From the NCBI GenBank assembly GCA_004352715.1, contig SCFE01000095.1, positions 416,618 to 480,617 of the forward strand: 64,000 nucleotides of DNA, in the 5' to 3' direction. A program made the position numbers and the translations under genes. The first letter of the stretch is position 1. Every line of letters starts with the position of its first letter. This document shows, in pieces, positions 11,287 to 24,520 of this stretch. The notes under the pieces are model-generated. The model saw only the letters and a program-made list of their open reading frames with translations. It did not search any database and had not been told where the DNA came from. Origin of the DNA: Hofstenia miamia (lineage: Eukaryota > Xenacoelomorpha > Acoela).

Positions 11287-12351
11287 GTATAGACCATATA
11301 CATATATATCGTTTTCTACAATTTTCAACAACTACTTGCTTATATGTATAGTTTGTCTTCGAAGTGCAATGTCAAATCTTCACATTTTCTTATAAATTTA
11401 GTTTAAATTTAGTTTGGAAAGTAATCACATTGAGGGGCCTGATCTATAATTACTCCAAATGCATTAGTGTTAATTAGTAATAACTCTATTGCTTATAGAG
11501 TGTAGTCGCTATGTCTAATTCTTTAGCAGTCACTAATTAATTAAATTAAAATTAATGCAAAAAATTTCATTTGAAGTTTGCATAAATTATAATTATCATT
11601 GTATTTTAACTACTAAAAAACCTAATGCAATTTTTCTCTGACATTACATCTATTGAAAATCATCGCAAACCATATTATATTAGTTTTAAGTTACTTTTAA
11701 CTACTTTGCTTTTGTAAGTTAACAGTTCTTTTCTTCATGGAAACGTTATACCTAGTACAATATTTAAAGATAATTTTTCGAAGAGATATCGTGTGTAATT
11801 GCAGCAATGTCGGAAAAATATCAAATTTCAAATGTTGCAACTATTTTTGTGGTCTAAAAAGCGTAGTTGTAAAAAAAGCGGGGCTTCCAAACACTTCCAA
11901 AATTCTCTTTTCAATCATATTCATGATCAGAAACACTATTCTTTCAATACGAAATATAGAGAAAATTGGATTCAGACACAAGGTTCTCAACATCGGATGG
12001 GAAGTGAGTTTTTTATACAAAATGTCATGCTTTTTATAATTGATCTTAAAAAATCTCATCAACGGTTAGAAACACTTAGACATGTAAAACATTGCCATAA
12101 GAAGAAGCAAATATATAGAGCTGGGTGTATTCTATTGCAGCAAAATCTTTAATTTTTCATTAACACGAAGATGTATTTGAAGTTAGAAAAATATTTTAAT
12201 AGCTAATGCTATTTTTTGCAAAATGTATAATATGAAATACTACAGCATTTTTAGACAAAACTAATAGATATATTTAAGGCATTAATTGATGAGCTAAATT
12301 CATATTTGTTATAATGTTATTAATTTTTGTTAAATTAAAGTGTTTATCAAA

Positions 12352-12721
12352 TCTATTATATAAAGAGCAAAATGGGTGTGTTTGTCCTCTTATAACTCAG
12401 AAAATTTTAGACCTAGGTACCAACATCATATATTTTTGTAAGCCCCATGACTTTCTGAAGGTTTTAGGCACATTTAATCAATGAATTAATTAGTGAACTA
12501 ATTATTGACTTACATGTTCCCATACTTCATTTCTTTCTATAAGTGGTATTTCATAGTTCCTCTTATTGTTTAACAGATTTCTCAGTTTTACAGCTGTTTT
12601 AGAGAGAATTTCCAAGATTATTAATATATTTAATCAAATCCTACGGCATAGAATTTTAAAATTTTAGAATTTCTGCTTTTTTGAATGCATTTCCCGAGAA
12701 AAGCACGGGTCAAACAGCTAG
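12352..12721 (+). mobile_element. Short non-autonomous Helitron
   Basis: The 370-base unit starts TCTATTATATAAAGAGC after an A and ends in CTAG before a T, as expected for Helitrons, which insert between A and T without target duplication. About 12 bases before the end is a hairpin-capable stretch, CCCGAGAAAAGCACGGG, the usual 3' Helitron signal. The 5' part contains GGGTGTGTTTGTCC, common in animal Helitrons. It encodes nothing. The same unit is at 33522-33891 in the other arm. Confidence 0.6.
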
Positions 12722-14132
12722 TGCCTTATAAAATATTAATGCAATTCCATCTAGCGGATAAATATTGATGTTTTTATATAATATTCTTGATATTCAAGAG
12801 TTCACTTCAAATATAATTATTCAACTTTTCTTTATTTCTTTGTTCTAAAGTTTATTAATGTGTTATTTTCTAAGTTAACAATGGCATCGTAAGTGGCTGC
12901 ACAAAGGGTTCAACAAAGAAACTAGGGTAACATTCAATTATATGATTTGATAGAAGTATATTGAACACATTGAGATCTTCCATTATCAGATAACGATAAT
13001 TATCGCTTATAATTTATCTTGGAAGGGTGAAATTATTCACCGACATATTTCAACACTAAGATTACGCATTTTCTCAAAATGTGTTGATCTGATCTCGAGT
13101 ATATTTATGGTAATTTTGTTACCCGGTAATATAACTATTTTTAGTGAATACCTTAGGATACATTCATAGACACCAAGCATAATTTTAAACAATATTTTTT
13201 TCAATTTTTCCTAAAATACATGACTATGAAGTTACTTTGTATGGCATGACGTCATATTCTATTTGCTTCTTAACAATGCAACAACAAAAGCTGTCAACGT
13301 GAAAAATTTTCAAGTTCTCGATCATGAGAAAAGAGCTTTGTAAATTTTTTTTCACTAGTTTTACTACAGGCGTCAAAGATACTCAGCCCTATCAAAGTGA
13401 AAAATATCTAAAAATAAATAAACAATCAAAATTAAATGTTGTTGACGGTTTTGTTGTTGATGCATGGTTATAGATCACTTATGAGCCTGTGAATTTTAGT
13501 GTAATATTTTGATATTGAAAATCTAATCAGAATTGTGAAGTTTTGCATTAATGATTCAAAAAATTGGAAACATTAAGAAAATAAATAGAGCTATTTTGCA
13601 ATTTAGTAATATTTACTAATATTAACATACTTATAGTTGTAGATTTGTAAATCAAAGAAAATTGTTTGCGTTAACATGTTGCTAGAACATATAAGACAAC
13701 ATATTAATTTAAAATATTCTTAGAAAATTAATTCTCTTTAACTTTCAGACGATTATTTCAAAGAAATTTATTTTCAAAAATTCTGCGTAATAAAAACAAA
13801 GCGAAGGATTCTTCTTTTAACTGTAGTCTGGAAGAAACATATTTAAAATATAAAGTTGGTATTTTTAGAAACACTTAACGAATATTGTTAAGTAAATGTT
13901 TTATTGTTATTAAAATAAAATTATCTGTCTGAAGCGGAAACAATTGCTTTTGAATGTCATACAGTTATATTTTCACATATTTGTTTTATAGAATAATGTT
14001 TAATCAAAAAGGTGTGCTGCATTTTCTTGGCTGAAGACAGCTTTTATAAATCCATTAGAAATATTAAATTCGAATCAATGAGCAATCAATAAAAAACAAA
14101 TAAATAGTTGTTTAATTCCCAGTGCAAACATA

Positions 14133-14206
14133 CAAGGCCTAATTGGCTAGACTACTAGACGCAGGCATGGTGATATATTTATAAATTCGAGCACTCGTTT
14201 CACCAC
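14133..14206 (+). other. tRNA-like or SINE-head-like stretch
   Basis: TTGGCTAGACTACTAGAC resembles a pol III A box, and TTCGAGCAC about 38 bases on resembles a B box. No complete cloverleaf can be drawn, so this is at best a decayed tRNA-derived sequence. It is duplicated in the other arm. Confidence 0.2.
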
Positions 14207-17014
14207 TTTCTATTTAATATATATTTATTATGAATCCTTTGATTGAACAATTGGTATATATTTATTTAAATATACTTCCCTTGTCTATTTTATAATAATG
14301 GACACAAAAATATAATATCCATAAATAGTTACTGGGTGATAATTGGAATTTGAATCCTTCTCTACTGCTATGGAATTATGGAAAGCATTTGCCACTTAAG
14401 AACAGGAATCTAGGGCATTCAATCGAAAAATTTAGAGAATAGAAATTTTTAACACCACTGTAAAGTTGTATTAAACTCTACATTCGCATTGACACAATCT
14501 TCACCAATAGATGAGGGAATCACCTAAACATTCTAAATTTTTTAAAATGCTTGGAGAAAGTTGTCTTATTGTATCTATAAAGCTGTGTACTTTAGCATTA
14601 CCATTTTTTAGTCCATGACAAGTGCAGTCTATCTATAAGTCAATTTTGCATAAAAATATGCTACTTAATTATTAAAACACGATATATTGTATGAATTGGC
14701 ATTAGGGTTATTGCGATGTTCTGTTTTTCTGATGGACAGCCCAATAATAAACTGTCCTACTCAGAGGATATGACTTTATATACAAAAAGCCTATTTTTTA
14801 GTTAAAAATAATATTTCAATGCACGAAGGTCCATAATAGTAATTTGCAGTAAATAATGCACTTTTCCCGAAATATTCGACATATTTGGTAGTTTTAATGG
14901 TTTTCAAACATTCATGCGCAATGGTAGTTATGCTCTGGTTAACTTTGATTGTTATGTATATTTTTTCAATGAAATTTATGAACTTCAAAAAGAGAGTTTT
15001 CTATATATATATATATATATATATATATTCTCTTCTACTCCTGAGATGAAAAACTCCATTTGAAACTCAGTTTTCCCTTGGATCTTATGATTAGTATGAA
15101 AGTAGTTTCCAAACGTCAAATTATCTATTAAATTTTTACAAGGAGTAGAGCAGCTGCTAATTCAGCATTTCCTAAAATATGGCTGTAGTATTAACGAGCA
15201 GCCGTCAGCCTTGCCTTCAACTTTTTTTGGCTCAGTAGCCAATTTTATTCAGACTTAATTTTCCTAAACTAAAATTCATAAAATTCATGTCAGAAGTCTT
15301 AACCCTAAACAAACAAGGGGTATTTGAACAATTTTCATGATCCCACAGAAAAAATTTTAAATGCTTACAGCTCAAAAATCTATTCAAGCTTTGCTCAATC
15401 TGAAATCACCACGTGATAAAAGAGAGTCTCCTCGTGACCTCTGACTTTGCGGATTTGGAATATCTTTGCAGATATCAAGAAACAGATAAAGTTCTTTTTT
15501 GATTCCATGGGCTCAAAACCTTATGAAAACATGAACATTAAAGTTAAAGTCTTTTTCAAAAATTTAAAATTTTCAAAGAATATTGGTTAATATATTCAAC
15601 AACCTCAGCCATACCAATACATGTTAATAGAAATTGACATCCCATGCCCCAATATTTTCAAATTTGTTAATAGGCTTGGAAAAAATTCCTTGTAAATGTG
15701 GAAAAACGGTTTGTTTTTTAAAACGGACCCCAGGTTGTTTAAGATTAAAATTTTTTTTAAGTTTATAAATGTATATATTAGCTAAAATCTAAGTATATTC
15801 AATTTCAGGATGTACTTTTTCATTACACATTTTTGTGGCATGCGTCATATGAATGAAATGAATTGGAGTTATTTTAAAGAGGCTGAACCGAGTCATAAAC
15901 AATTAATATTCAGGCTTTTATACAAATAGAAAACTCCTAAAGTTAGCATTTTCGGATTTTTTGATAGCTTAACTCCTTATTTCTATAACAGAATGGTTAA
16001 AATATCAAGTATTTTGAAATCATAGCTAAAATATTTATTGTAAGTGCGTCCCCTGAGTAGGGATTAAATCAACTTTTGCTTGATTACATAAACAATCTAA
16101 GGCCGCTTAGAAAACCAGAAAGAACTTTTTGCTATTGATGAATTTTTTGTTAGAGGCATTTTTAGTTAATTTGAATTTTCAGGTCTTTTCAAACGTACAT
16201 TTCAGTTCTCACATATTTTATGATAATTTAATATATATTTCTGCCCATAACATAACAGATCCTGTTATTACAGAATGATTTATAACAAAATTAATGTCCA
16301 AATTTTTACTATAAATGGCTTGCCTAAATTGGATTTTTGACATCTTGACGGCAGTTTACTAATGCGTTTCTTGGATATTTCAATACTTTGAAAATTAATT
16401 TTAGTCCATATAATTTCAAAAGAGGTAATTGCACTAATAAAAAATTTAAATCTTTTACATAAACCATAGCAAAAAATGTTATCACAAAATTTATAATGAA
16501 GATTTGAACTTGCAGATAAATTATTTTGGGAAGCTCGAGAATTTGGTAATGAAAGTTTATCTGTGTCAATTATTCCCACTGCGGATTAAATTTTTATTAT
16601 CTTGTGTATATGTGTTGCTGATCATATCTACACATGCCCCCCTCCCCAAGTTTGAATATAATGCAAATCTATTGCAAGTTCCACTTCCTAAATTGAATGC
16701 TTATCATATAATGAAATCTAATGTGTAGTAAATTTGAATTGTTTTATTTCTTAGAAAGGTTAAGATATTCTACTATTTAAGTGATGAATGATAACTTAAA
16801 TCTTACTTTCTTACTCAAGTGAAAGAAGCTTGTCAGTAATTTCTAATTTTTCTCTATATATTATATTTGATGGAATAATTATTGGTTATTTTTAGTTTTT
16901 ATACATTGTTATTTTAGATTTTTGTACGTTTATTCAATAATTTTTCCGTATTTTGCAATTTTTACAAATAATTTAGAAAACTTATGTCCTTTGTTATATT
17001 TGAAAGAGAGTAGA

Positions 17015-17587
17015 ACCAAGGCCTACTGTAATCACGGCCTGGCGATTTGCAGTAAAATTAACAAAAATGAGGCCGCAAATAGACTTCCTCACGCCCCAAG
17101 ATTTGATGCAACAAATCATTTAAGTAACCAAATCAAAGAATTAGATATTGTACACATCTATTCACTTTTTGGAGCACTTTGATTCCTTGAAAATTGCAAA
17201 AAACACCTTCAAATATAATGGGGCCATTATCAATAAACAATCATGTTTCTGCATATGAAAATTTATGATTTGACGTCATAAAACCAGCGAATATAGATCT
17301 ACACAAGCAGAAATGTAGATCTAACCTTCCTACTTTGAGATGAAATATTTATAGAAATTTGATTTACTTCTTTGTTTGTGAAAACCTTTAATTGTTTGAT
17401 GAACCTTTTTTTGTTGCCAAACAAATACAATGGCTGTAATTCCACAATTTTTTGGGAATTTTCGGTATTCTTTGTGTTGCACATTTGGAGAAAATTTTAC
17501 ACCCATTCCTTTCTTGCAAAAGTATTTATTGCTATTTTCGTTTTTTGTACCTCAAATCGCCAGGCCGTGATTAAAGTAGGCCTTGGT
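17015..17587. mobile_element. MITE with 35-base terminal inverted repeats
   Basis: The left end starts ACCAAGGCCTACTGTAATCA and continues through GGCCTGGCGATTTG. The right end is its reverse complement with one mismatch over about 35 bases. The 573-base interior is non-coding. No clear target duplication is visible. A partial copy in the right arm starts at the gap edge (28470), inside this repeat, so an assembly break coincides with the TIR. Superfamily not determined. Confidence 0.65.
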
Positions 17588-17929
17588 GGAACATATTTTT
17601 TTATTGATTTTGATGAAATTCAAAATAAAAAATATTATAAAAATAGGCTCTCGTAAATATTTCCAAATATCATGCATGTCATGGCTTTCCTTAGTATCTA
17701 TTCAGTTTTGAAATGAAATAATTTGTAGGCAGCATTTTCTACTATATAGTACAATTGGATTTCTCTTAATCAATGGAAGTTATCGATAGAAAACATTAGT
17801 TTAATATTCATGTTTGTTTACGTGTACTCATAACAAAATCCTTAATATTTAGCAAAATGAAATTTCAAGAAATAATGGCATACAGAAAACCAAAGGAATT
17901 GTTTCGGACTCACATAGAATGACCCTAAG

Positions 17930-18480
17930 CATTTTAATCATCAGCCTCATTTATGTGTTGTGCTTCATGCCTGACTTCACACTGAGGTAAATACTTTATA
18001 CGAATATATTTTTTTGTCAAGATATGCGATTTATACAATATAATATTACTAATTAAACATGTTTTCACCAGGAAACTGATAAGATTATGAAAATTGGGGT
18101 GAAGGGATTGGAGTGTCACTTAGATTATGCCCATTAAGGCATAAATTTAGACTGAAGCATGCATGACTGAATAGATTCGGAGCAGAAGAGAACATGCTAT
18201 TGCCATCAGCATATAACATGTATTCAGAATTAGAGTTGGAAACATGCAGCACAAATTCATTGATGAATATCATGAAGAGAAGCGATCCAAGAACTGAACA
18301 TTAAGGTACACCGGAAGTAACAGGAGTGATGAAAAAGAGAGCATTAATTTAATTCTTTCAAAAGTAGGTAAGAAAGAATTGAATTGGTCGATAATATGAG
18401 CAGTGGTGTCTAGGAAGATTTTTGCCCAATTTGAAAATAAGAAAAATTAATGCAGTTTTCCATATTTAATGGAATAATGA
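17930..18480 (-). pseudogene. Non-LTR reverse transcriptase fragment, decayed
   Basis: On the minus strand the sequence reads VTSGVP, stop, CSVLGSLLFMIFINEFV and then EYMLYADGNSMFSS. This matches the SGVPQGSVLGPLLFLIFIND and LYADD blocks of Jockey/CR1-type RTs. Q became a stop and the second Asp of YADD is Gly, so it cannot be active. Upstream pieces (about 18345-18480) look like the decayed KAFD region. It differs from the CR1-like family at 1 and 38005, which have GVPQGTVLGPILFA. Confidence 0.65.
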
Positions 18481-20134
18481 AAAATGAAAAAGTTAGAACA
18501 GAGGGTAGCCAGAGAATAAGAGAATAAGAGAAGGAGACAACTGATCAAACAGAATGGAATGTGACTTCAGAGAGCACAGAATTCAAATACTGTATTTAAG
18601 AAGAAGAAATTAAGAATAATTTCAGACAGATTTAGAGACTATGAATGTGAAGAATGAGAAGTATTGGAATAGCTATTGGGAGAAAAAACAAAACAAAAGT
18701 AGTATGTCAAATTTTACATTTAAAAAGTGATTAAATTAGTTTGTGTGAATCACTGAAAAAAAGTATTAGAAATGTCGACTGAAGGAAAAAAATCTTATCC
18801 CGTTCCATTGAGTCAGAATATTTAGATGATAAATTGTGAGACGTTTTTGTAAATATGGTTTGCCGAGGCATCAACCTGATGTTGTGGTGAGATAATGGAA
18901 GAGAGACTTTGACCTCGCGGTTTTTTGAGTGGACTAAAAAAGAACGTTTATGAGATAAAATGGATTAAATAGATTAAAGCAATTAATCATGAGAAGGGAA
19001 GACAGGTAAGGGATCAAGAAATATTGAAAAAGTTATAATCATCTTGTGAATAAGAAAAAATTATGAATGGCTACTGGGTAGAATAAGATAAAGAAGGGAT
19101 ATCAATGTATAGAAAATCCTTATCAGTGAAGAACGGGGAAGAATTAATAGATGTGACTGATACATCAGATAACATGGAAAGGTCAAAATTCAGAGTATTA
19201 CTGGATGTGTGAATATATATGTAATTGATGTTAGGATACCAACATTTGAAAATTTTATCTTAAACTATGCAATAGATATATTAACCTGGCTTATTTACTT
19301 GAAATTGCATAGCTTAGAATTAGAAGAATATGTCTCTTAGAAATCGCAATGTTACAAAAATTTATGAAAGAATTAGTGTTCAAAATGTAACCATTTTCTA
19401 TATTAACTTCTACAATATAATTGCACTATAAGGCCAAATAGTAATTTGAATGTAGAGAAAATTCATGTTTGTGATGTTTTGATTGTATAATTTTTATCAT
19501 AGTTATTCATAGAAAATATTTAAAAATTGATATAGCAAACACCTCAGTGCCAGCTCACCACCAAGAACATGAAGTAAAAGACGTAATGAAACCTATTTAT
19601 TAACTTAAATCAAATATTTCATCTACTTATAAAGTGATCAAGAAATCAGTTATAAAACCAATATTGATCTCCTTAAAGTCCAAAGATATTTTACCGAACA
19701 AAGATACCATAAAAATGTCTAGTTTCTTCATTGTATATAAATATGATTGTGAAAAAAGAAAATATTCTTATATTAAATAAACTAAGCTACACTTTATGGC
19801 AACAACGAACATTTCGAGAGACCTACGAGAAGTTTATACGCATATACATCAAACAATAGAAAATTTTACTATAATTTTAATACCATAATCGGAGATGCTA
19901 TAATAAATTTAACCATGCTGATAAGTCGAAATGATTGAACATCCAGAAAAGCAGTAATTCTTTATTATATTTGTTGTAGGGCATGCAATAAATATATTAC
20001 AATATTTAGTATAGTTGATATTAAATTTAAAAATTAATACCACAAAATTTACATATGAGGATGATTTAGTAAATCGAACCCGGTTAAATTTTGACAGTGT
20101 AGATTAATATTGATATTTATTTATATGTATTTAG
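18481..20134. other. No gene seen upstream of the GPCR exon
   Basis: The stretch 18500-19250 is purine-rich on the + strand and may be more decayed retroelement read from the minus strand. The remainder would be intron if the GPCR exon at 20135 is functional. I searched for a TM6-coding exon and did not find one. Confidence 0.4.
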
Positions 20135-20378
20135 GTTCTTAAATTGGACCGTTGGATATACACTATATGAAAATCAAGTGGATCAGATTATTAAATTCGG
20201 AGCTTTCCGTGTTAATTTTGCGGCAAACCCATTTGTATACATTATTTGCAGTTACCATTTCCGAAAGAAAGTCAAAACTTTTCTGAAGTGCTCCCAAAAA
20301 ACTTCTCTAAATAGAGCAAGTAGTCTAGTTTCTTCCCATAGGCGCTTAAGAAGTAATTGCGCAACGTCTATTGTTTAA
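20135..20378 (+). CDS. Class A GPCR, last coding exon (ECL3, TM7, helix 8, C-tail)
   Basis: After a good acceptor (TTATATGTATTTAG at 20134) the exon reads FLNWTVGYTLYENQVDQ, then the TM7 segment FGAFRVNFAANPFVYIICSY, with the NPxxY motif as NPFVY, then the basic helix 8 HFRKKVKTFLKC and a Ser/Arg-rich tail ending at TAA (20376-20378). The Cys at the end of helix 8 is a usual palmitoylation site. The exon begins in phase 2. Upstream exons, including TM6, were not found on this strand. The only other GPCR exon is at 44533-44871 on the opposite strand and covers TM4-TM5, so the two are complementary parts. Rhodopsin-like peptide or amine receptors fit; the ligand cannot be inferred. It lies inside the spacer of the inverted duplication. 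Confidence 0.8.
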
Positions 20379-21615
20379 GCTTCTTGCTAGTTCTGTTCTG
20401 TATTTCTGTAAGTTAAAATATTTTTATATGATTTTACAATATTTTTAGTTCAATAGCTGTTACTTGTTTGCTTGAGTCACCTATAATTTTTAAAATATTG
20501 TAAAGTATCTACATGTATATATGCACTGCAATTTACAAAACTGTAAATAACCTATTATATAAAGAAAAACAAAGCAATTAATTAATAAATCGCAGCACAT
20601 ACACACCAACATAACATAACAAACAAATATTTGCAACTAAAATATTATTTTCTCATATATTGCACTACGAATCAAACTAATTTGAAGCATTCTTATAAAT
20701 TTTAAATTAATCAATGCTCTAAATTTGTCTGCAACAGAATAATAAAGAGAAAAATCTGACGCTTAAAAGTGCTGTTTAGCTTAAACTGCTTTCGCTGATT
20801 TGCACAGGCAGAAGCACACCATAGTAGTAGAAACATCACTAACCCTAAAATCAAATATTACTGTTATCTCAACCCCTTGATTAGCAAACCACAAATAGAC
20901 CTATGCAACTTATCAAACAGGCGCATGATAATAACAGTTTTGATTATATGAGAACTAGCCTGATCACAATATTCTCACCTAATGTGTATCATCGCCGACT
21001 GCAACTCATACACTATTCGCTGCTGACTGATGATCATTCCTGAAAATTGAAGGCCATATGTTATCTCTTCTTAGTTATCACAACTCATTTCTTGAACCTA
21101 GGTCAGATAATATAGTCCAACCCATCGTGAATCTAGTATTAATATGGTCCACATCAAGATCTTCCTATTTCAATATAACGTCTTCAATAACAAAAATTTA
21201 CGGGAAGTTAAGGTAGTGTTAGGAATCTGGGCAATAGTCACAGATGCTCTCCAAACGTAGTCCGTCGACTTCTCTATAACTGGTCTATAAGTTAACGTGG
21301 TAATTTTTTACTATTCCCATACCGTAAACTTTCAACTGAACTGAATCTATCCGCAGGTTCAAAGACAAAGTTGGTAGTTTACCTTCCATCCAAATTCCGA
21401 AATGCTGTCATGACCTAAGAATTTGCTAAACAAATGTGACATTATGCTCAATTGTGTAGATTGTGCACAATGTCCACTTCAATGGTAATATCTGTGAATG
21501 CAATACCAAAACATCCCTGTTGGCGTCGGTCTATGTATATATGAATATAAAACAAAGCGAAATTTTTTATTAATTTGGTTGCTTATTAAAGTTTGACTTC
21601 TATTTAGATGCTCCA
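20379..21615. other. GPCR 3' flank, no other gene seen
   Basis: Possible polyadenylation signals (AATAAA) occur about 200 and 360 bases after the stop. No coding structure or repeat was recognised in the rest. Confidence 0.45.
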
Positions 21616-22194
21616 TTATATATATATATATATATATATTAGAGTTATGAATTTTCCTCCTCTTTCCAAATTTTCAAATTTTACATAGCCTCATGAGAAA
21701 AATTTTTGTGAATAAACACTGTTGGTAATGATAGCTCTGTGATTTGTGAAAAAAAAATCCCGCATAAAAGCAAGGGTTTATATTTGCAGATTTAAACTAT
21801 TTATAGTAATCAAAGATATATCCGCGCAAATGATGATTCATTTTAAGTGCATTCATAAAGGTTAAAATGGCGTTTAAAGTTTCAAGCAATAATGTGGAGA
21901 AGAACGTTGACATTTGGCAACAAAATCGGACTAATTTCGAGAAATGAAAAGAGAAACGCAAGTCTGTTGAAATTGTTGAAGTTTCTCTGCATGGGTGTTG
22001 CAGATTGTCATTATTGTATATCGTGATAGGAAGTTTTTTAAATTTAGCTACTGTGTCAAAATTGAGAAGGGCGAGAATCAAGATAATCAGTGATAAATTC
22101 ATGAGCTTGTGGAGCAAATTGAGTCTGCTCATTATTGGAAAGAAAAGTAACAAACTTGGTGTAAAAATGTGTCGCATTTTGTAAAAATCGCAAA

Positions 22195-22835
22195 GTGCAA
22201 CAAACTCAATTTAATAGCATATTTGATATTACAAAGAAAAATGGTGATTGGTTGAGTGAAGAAGATAGCTTTTTCATAAGAAACAAATTAAAAGTGATGG
22301 ACGAGTGGAATATTCCCTTCAAATACTCACGAAAGTGTGTCCAGCAAGAAGATGTGCAGCAGGATAGCATATCCGCCTCTGATGATAGTTTCTCAGAAAA
22401 GTAGGCTGATGATTATTATCATAGATATCCAAACTATTCGGAGTCCAATATTTCTCACCATTCCACGAATAAATCAGCCAATCCTTTAATAAAGACTGGG
22501 TTGTGCACTAGGAAAGATGCAAAGGTTTGACGTCAGAAATCTGATGATGGCTGTTCATTACCAACCTCCTCACAATCCGGAATATATAAGAAAACAATGA
22601 AGAAATCAGAAATATTGATACAAGAAATGAAAAAAACTAAAACATCAAAATTGGGCTTTGCATCTTGACGGCAAGCTTATTGATTCAAATAAACATCAAG
22701 TAATGGTTTTGAAAAAGCATAGCATGGAAGTTCGTATCAGATTATTGTGATTAGCACATGGAAAATCTAAAAGTATTGCAACTGGCAGGAAGATTTTTCA
22801 TTATTTTGATTTTTTCTTTTTTTTGAAAAGGTATT
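22195..22835 (+). pseudogene. RNase H-like (DDE) transposase remnant
   Basis: The first part is an open 69-codon piece (22195-22404) with NGDWLSEEDSFFIRN. The second, near 22660-22830, reads ALHLDGKLIDSNKHQVMVLK and, after one stop, LAHGKSKSIATGRKIF. The pattern W/ALHFDGK, QVVVLKN, DGKS and TIAxG is one I associate with a family of domesticated or transposon-encoded proteins in invertebrates that starts an RNase H-fold catalytic core, the D of LHxDGK being the first acidic residue. Everything downstream of the motif is absent. The family name is uncertain. Confidence 0.4.
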
Positions 22836-23199
22836 ATTCATATATTAACTATTTTACAAAAATAAAAAATTATAAATATAGAATTAAAAATTTGTCCAGT
22901 TTCAAGGACTAAGTACATATCTTCTAAATCAGCATTGATTATAAATCAAGAATCAGACAGTAATTCTATACATCAAGTAGTTGAAAATCGTGAAAATTTT
23001 ATCTAAGAAGACAACAATAGACAAATGCACAAGCATGTTAGTCCGTGTTTTGAAGAATTTTGGATTATATAACACAATATTCAATAAACTGTCCATTAGT
23101 GATGTCACCCCAATAACCATTTTGTATGGAACAGTCACCATGTGAATCTTTAATTGCAAAAACAGATAATAACGTTTCAAATTTGCACATCATAGTAAT

Positions 23200-23768
23200 C
23201 TTCGCCAGTTCGGAAACCAATACTCTACTGTGACTGGGAAACTAGTCTACTTGCAATTTTTGGAGTGTTTTCTTGGATTCATGGCCCCATGCGCCGTATA
23301 CAGTAAACACAATTGGCAGGCATTGACTAAATCAAGGCATTCACCAGCTGCAACACTCGCTCCAGTATTGGAAAGATTATTGAGCAGATGTGTCACAGTA
23401 ACAGCAATAGCGCCCGATTTGCCCATTTACCATACAGGTATGAGAATATCGGCTGGACGAGTTTTCCGCTGGCTATCGTCCAAGCAAACACCTTTTTCCA
23501 ACTTTGGATTCATGAGGACTACCCAGCATGCAGTGTAAATTGTGTCTCTGAGATGAATTACATCTGGGCTGTCTTTACAAATTGTGGCATATTGTCCAAA
23601 AATGTCAAGACTCTTATTTTTGCATAGTGTGCGCCTGGCACCTTCTTGTGCTAAACTAACACTTAAACGCAATTTAAGTAATTGTTGGACTTCCTCTGCC
23701 TCCAGACGGAAACCCAACCCTGATGAGGGAGTGGCAAGTAACCAATCAGACGCATGTAGAGCTGACAA
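23200..23768 (-). pseudogene. Non-LTR retrotransposon C-terminal fragment (same type as 48480-50960)
   Basis: The minus-strand ORF 23768-23427 starts SALHASDWLLATPSSGLGF and ends RKTRPADILIPVW, stop. After the stop it continues MGKSGAIAVTVTHLLNNL. This matches the order DWLxAxPSxxLGL, RPxDIxxPxW, GRPAAxDVTVxSPL at the C-terminus of a group of non-LTR elements. The element at 48480-50960 has the equivalent SIPGSGDWLAAIP and GRPAALDVTVISSL. It is truncated on both sides and carries stops. Confidence 0.6.
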
Positions 23769-24115
23769 AGAAGATAGTCTAACAATATCAGCTGGACTAG
23801 TTTCTGCTATTTATTATTATTATTAGAACTTAGCAAGTAGTTAAAAGAAAAAGAAAAAAGAAAACATTTAGCACCATGAAACCCGAGTAGAATGAGTGAC
23901 GTCTACTTGAAGGGGGTGACTTTGAAGGTGTTGCGACGCTGTAATTGCACTGATATAGAGTTGAGATTGATGGTTAGCACGATTTAACTGGCACTATGTT
24001 ACAACCACGTTGCAAATCGCAAAAAACGAGCTATGATAGGTACTGCGATAAATTTACAGGAAGACTACGACATGAGGAACAGTGGCAAACCATGATTCTG
24101 CTGCATGAAATAAGC
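23769..24115. other. Short (TTA)n and unassigned sequence
   Basis: A TTATTATTATTATTA run at about 23809-23826 resembles the 3' tails of CR1/L2-like LINEs in this window. The rest is unassigned. Confidence 0.4.
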
Positions 24116-24520
24116 TCATTGTATGACTGCAAAAAGTAGCAACAGAAGAACGGAAGCAAGGGGCTTTTTCAAATTAACAGGATTAAAGAAATCGAGTTCC
24201 GGAGGAAGAAAATTTACTAAACGAGGAATTCTGTACCCGAAATTTGAAGCGCTTAGTTCATGCTTTATCCGGGGTAGCTTAAAAATAATCTGAGACTCCA
24301 AGCGTGTAGAATAGCTGGGTTTGAAACGTTAGATAATCTTACCAGATCATATCTGCCTGAAATGATCGATGACAGAGTAAGAATGTCATTTAGTTATAGA
24401 TTCAATGAGACTTGAAGTTTAGTCGTGTTAGTCTGTCCCGGTATTCCGTTATAGGCCCAAATATCCACTTAGTGATTCGATGTTGAACCTGCTCAAAATG
24501 TCGCAAAGGATAGTGACGGA
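24116..24520 (-). pseudogene. LINE C-terminal fragment, decayed
   Basis: Minus-strand reading gives EQVQHRITKWIFGPITEYRD then RLTRLNF, and further down FGYRIPRLVNFLPPEL. This corresponds to the EQVQRRATK, YxxRLxxLxL, and FxxRVxxxWNxLP blocks at the C-terminus of Jockey/CR1-type ORF2 proteins. Frameshifts and stops separate the blocks. The RT palm itself is absent. Confidence 0.5.

Larger units (their letters stand above)
11578..17582 (+). repeat. Left arm of a 6-kb inverted duplication
   Basis: This whole block recurs in reverse orientation at 28470-34666 with scattered single-base and small indel differences. It contains a Helitron (12352-12721), a tRNA-like stretch near 14133, a (TA)n tract at 15002-15029 and most of a 35-base-TIR MITE (17015-17587). 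Two ORFs of about 100 codons (11799-12152 on +, 16280-16579 on -) are open in both arms. They have no family resemblance that I recognise and are probably chance in near-identical copies. The left limit at 11578 is set only by the gap at the far end of the other arm. Confidence 0.95.

Noticed and set aside
11799-12152. 117-codon ORF kept in both arms
   Set aside because: Same reason; the few amino-acid differences are not biased in a telling way.
14133-14206. Functional tRNA gene
   Set aside because: A and B box-like words only; no cloverleaf can be drawn.
16280-16579. 99-codon ORF kept in both palindrome arms
   Set aside because: Conservation between near-identical duplicates says nothing about selection; no motif seen.
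23388-23826. Plus-strand ORFs of 79-102 codons
   Set aside because: Shadows of the minus-strand retrotransposon fragment at 23200-23768.
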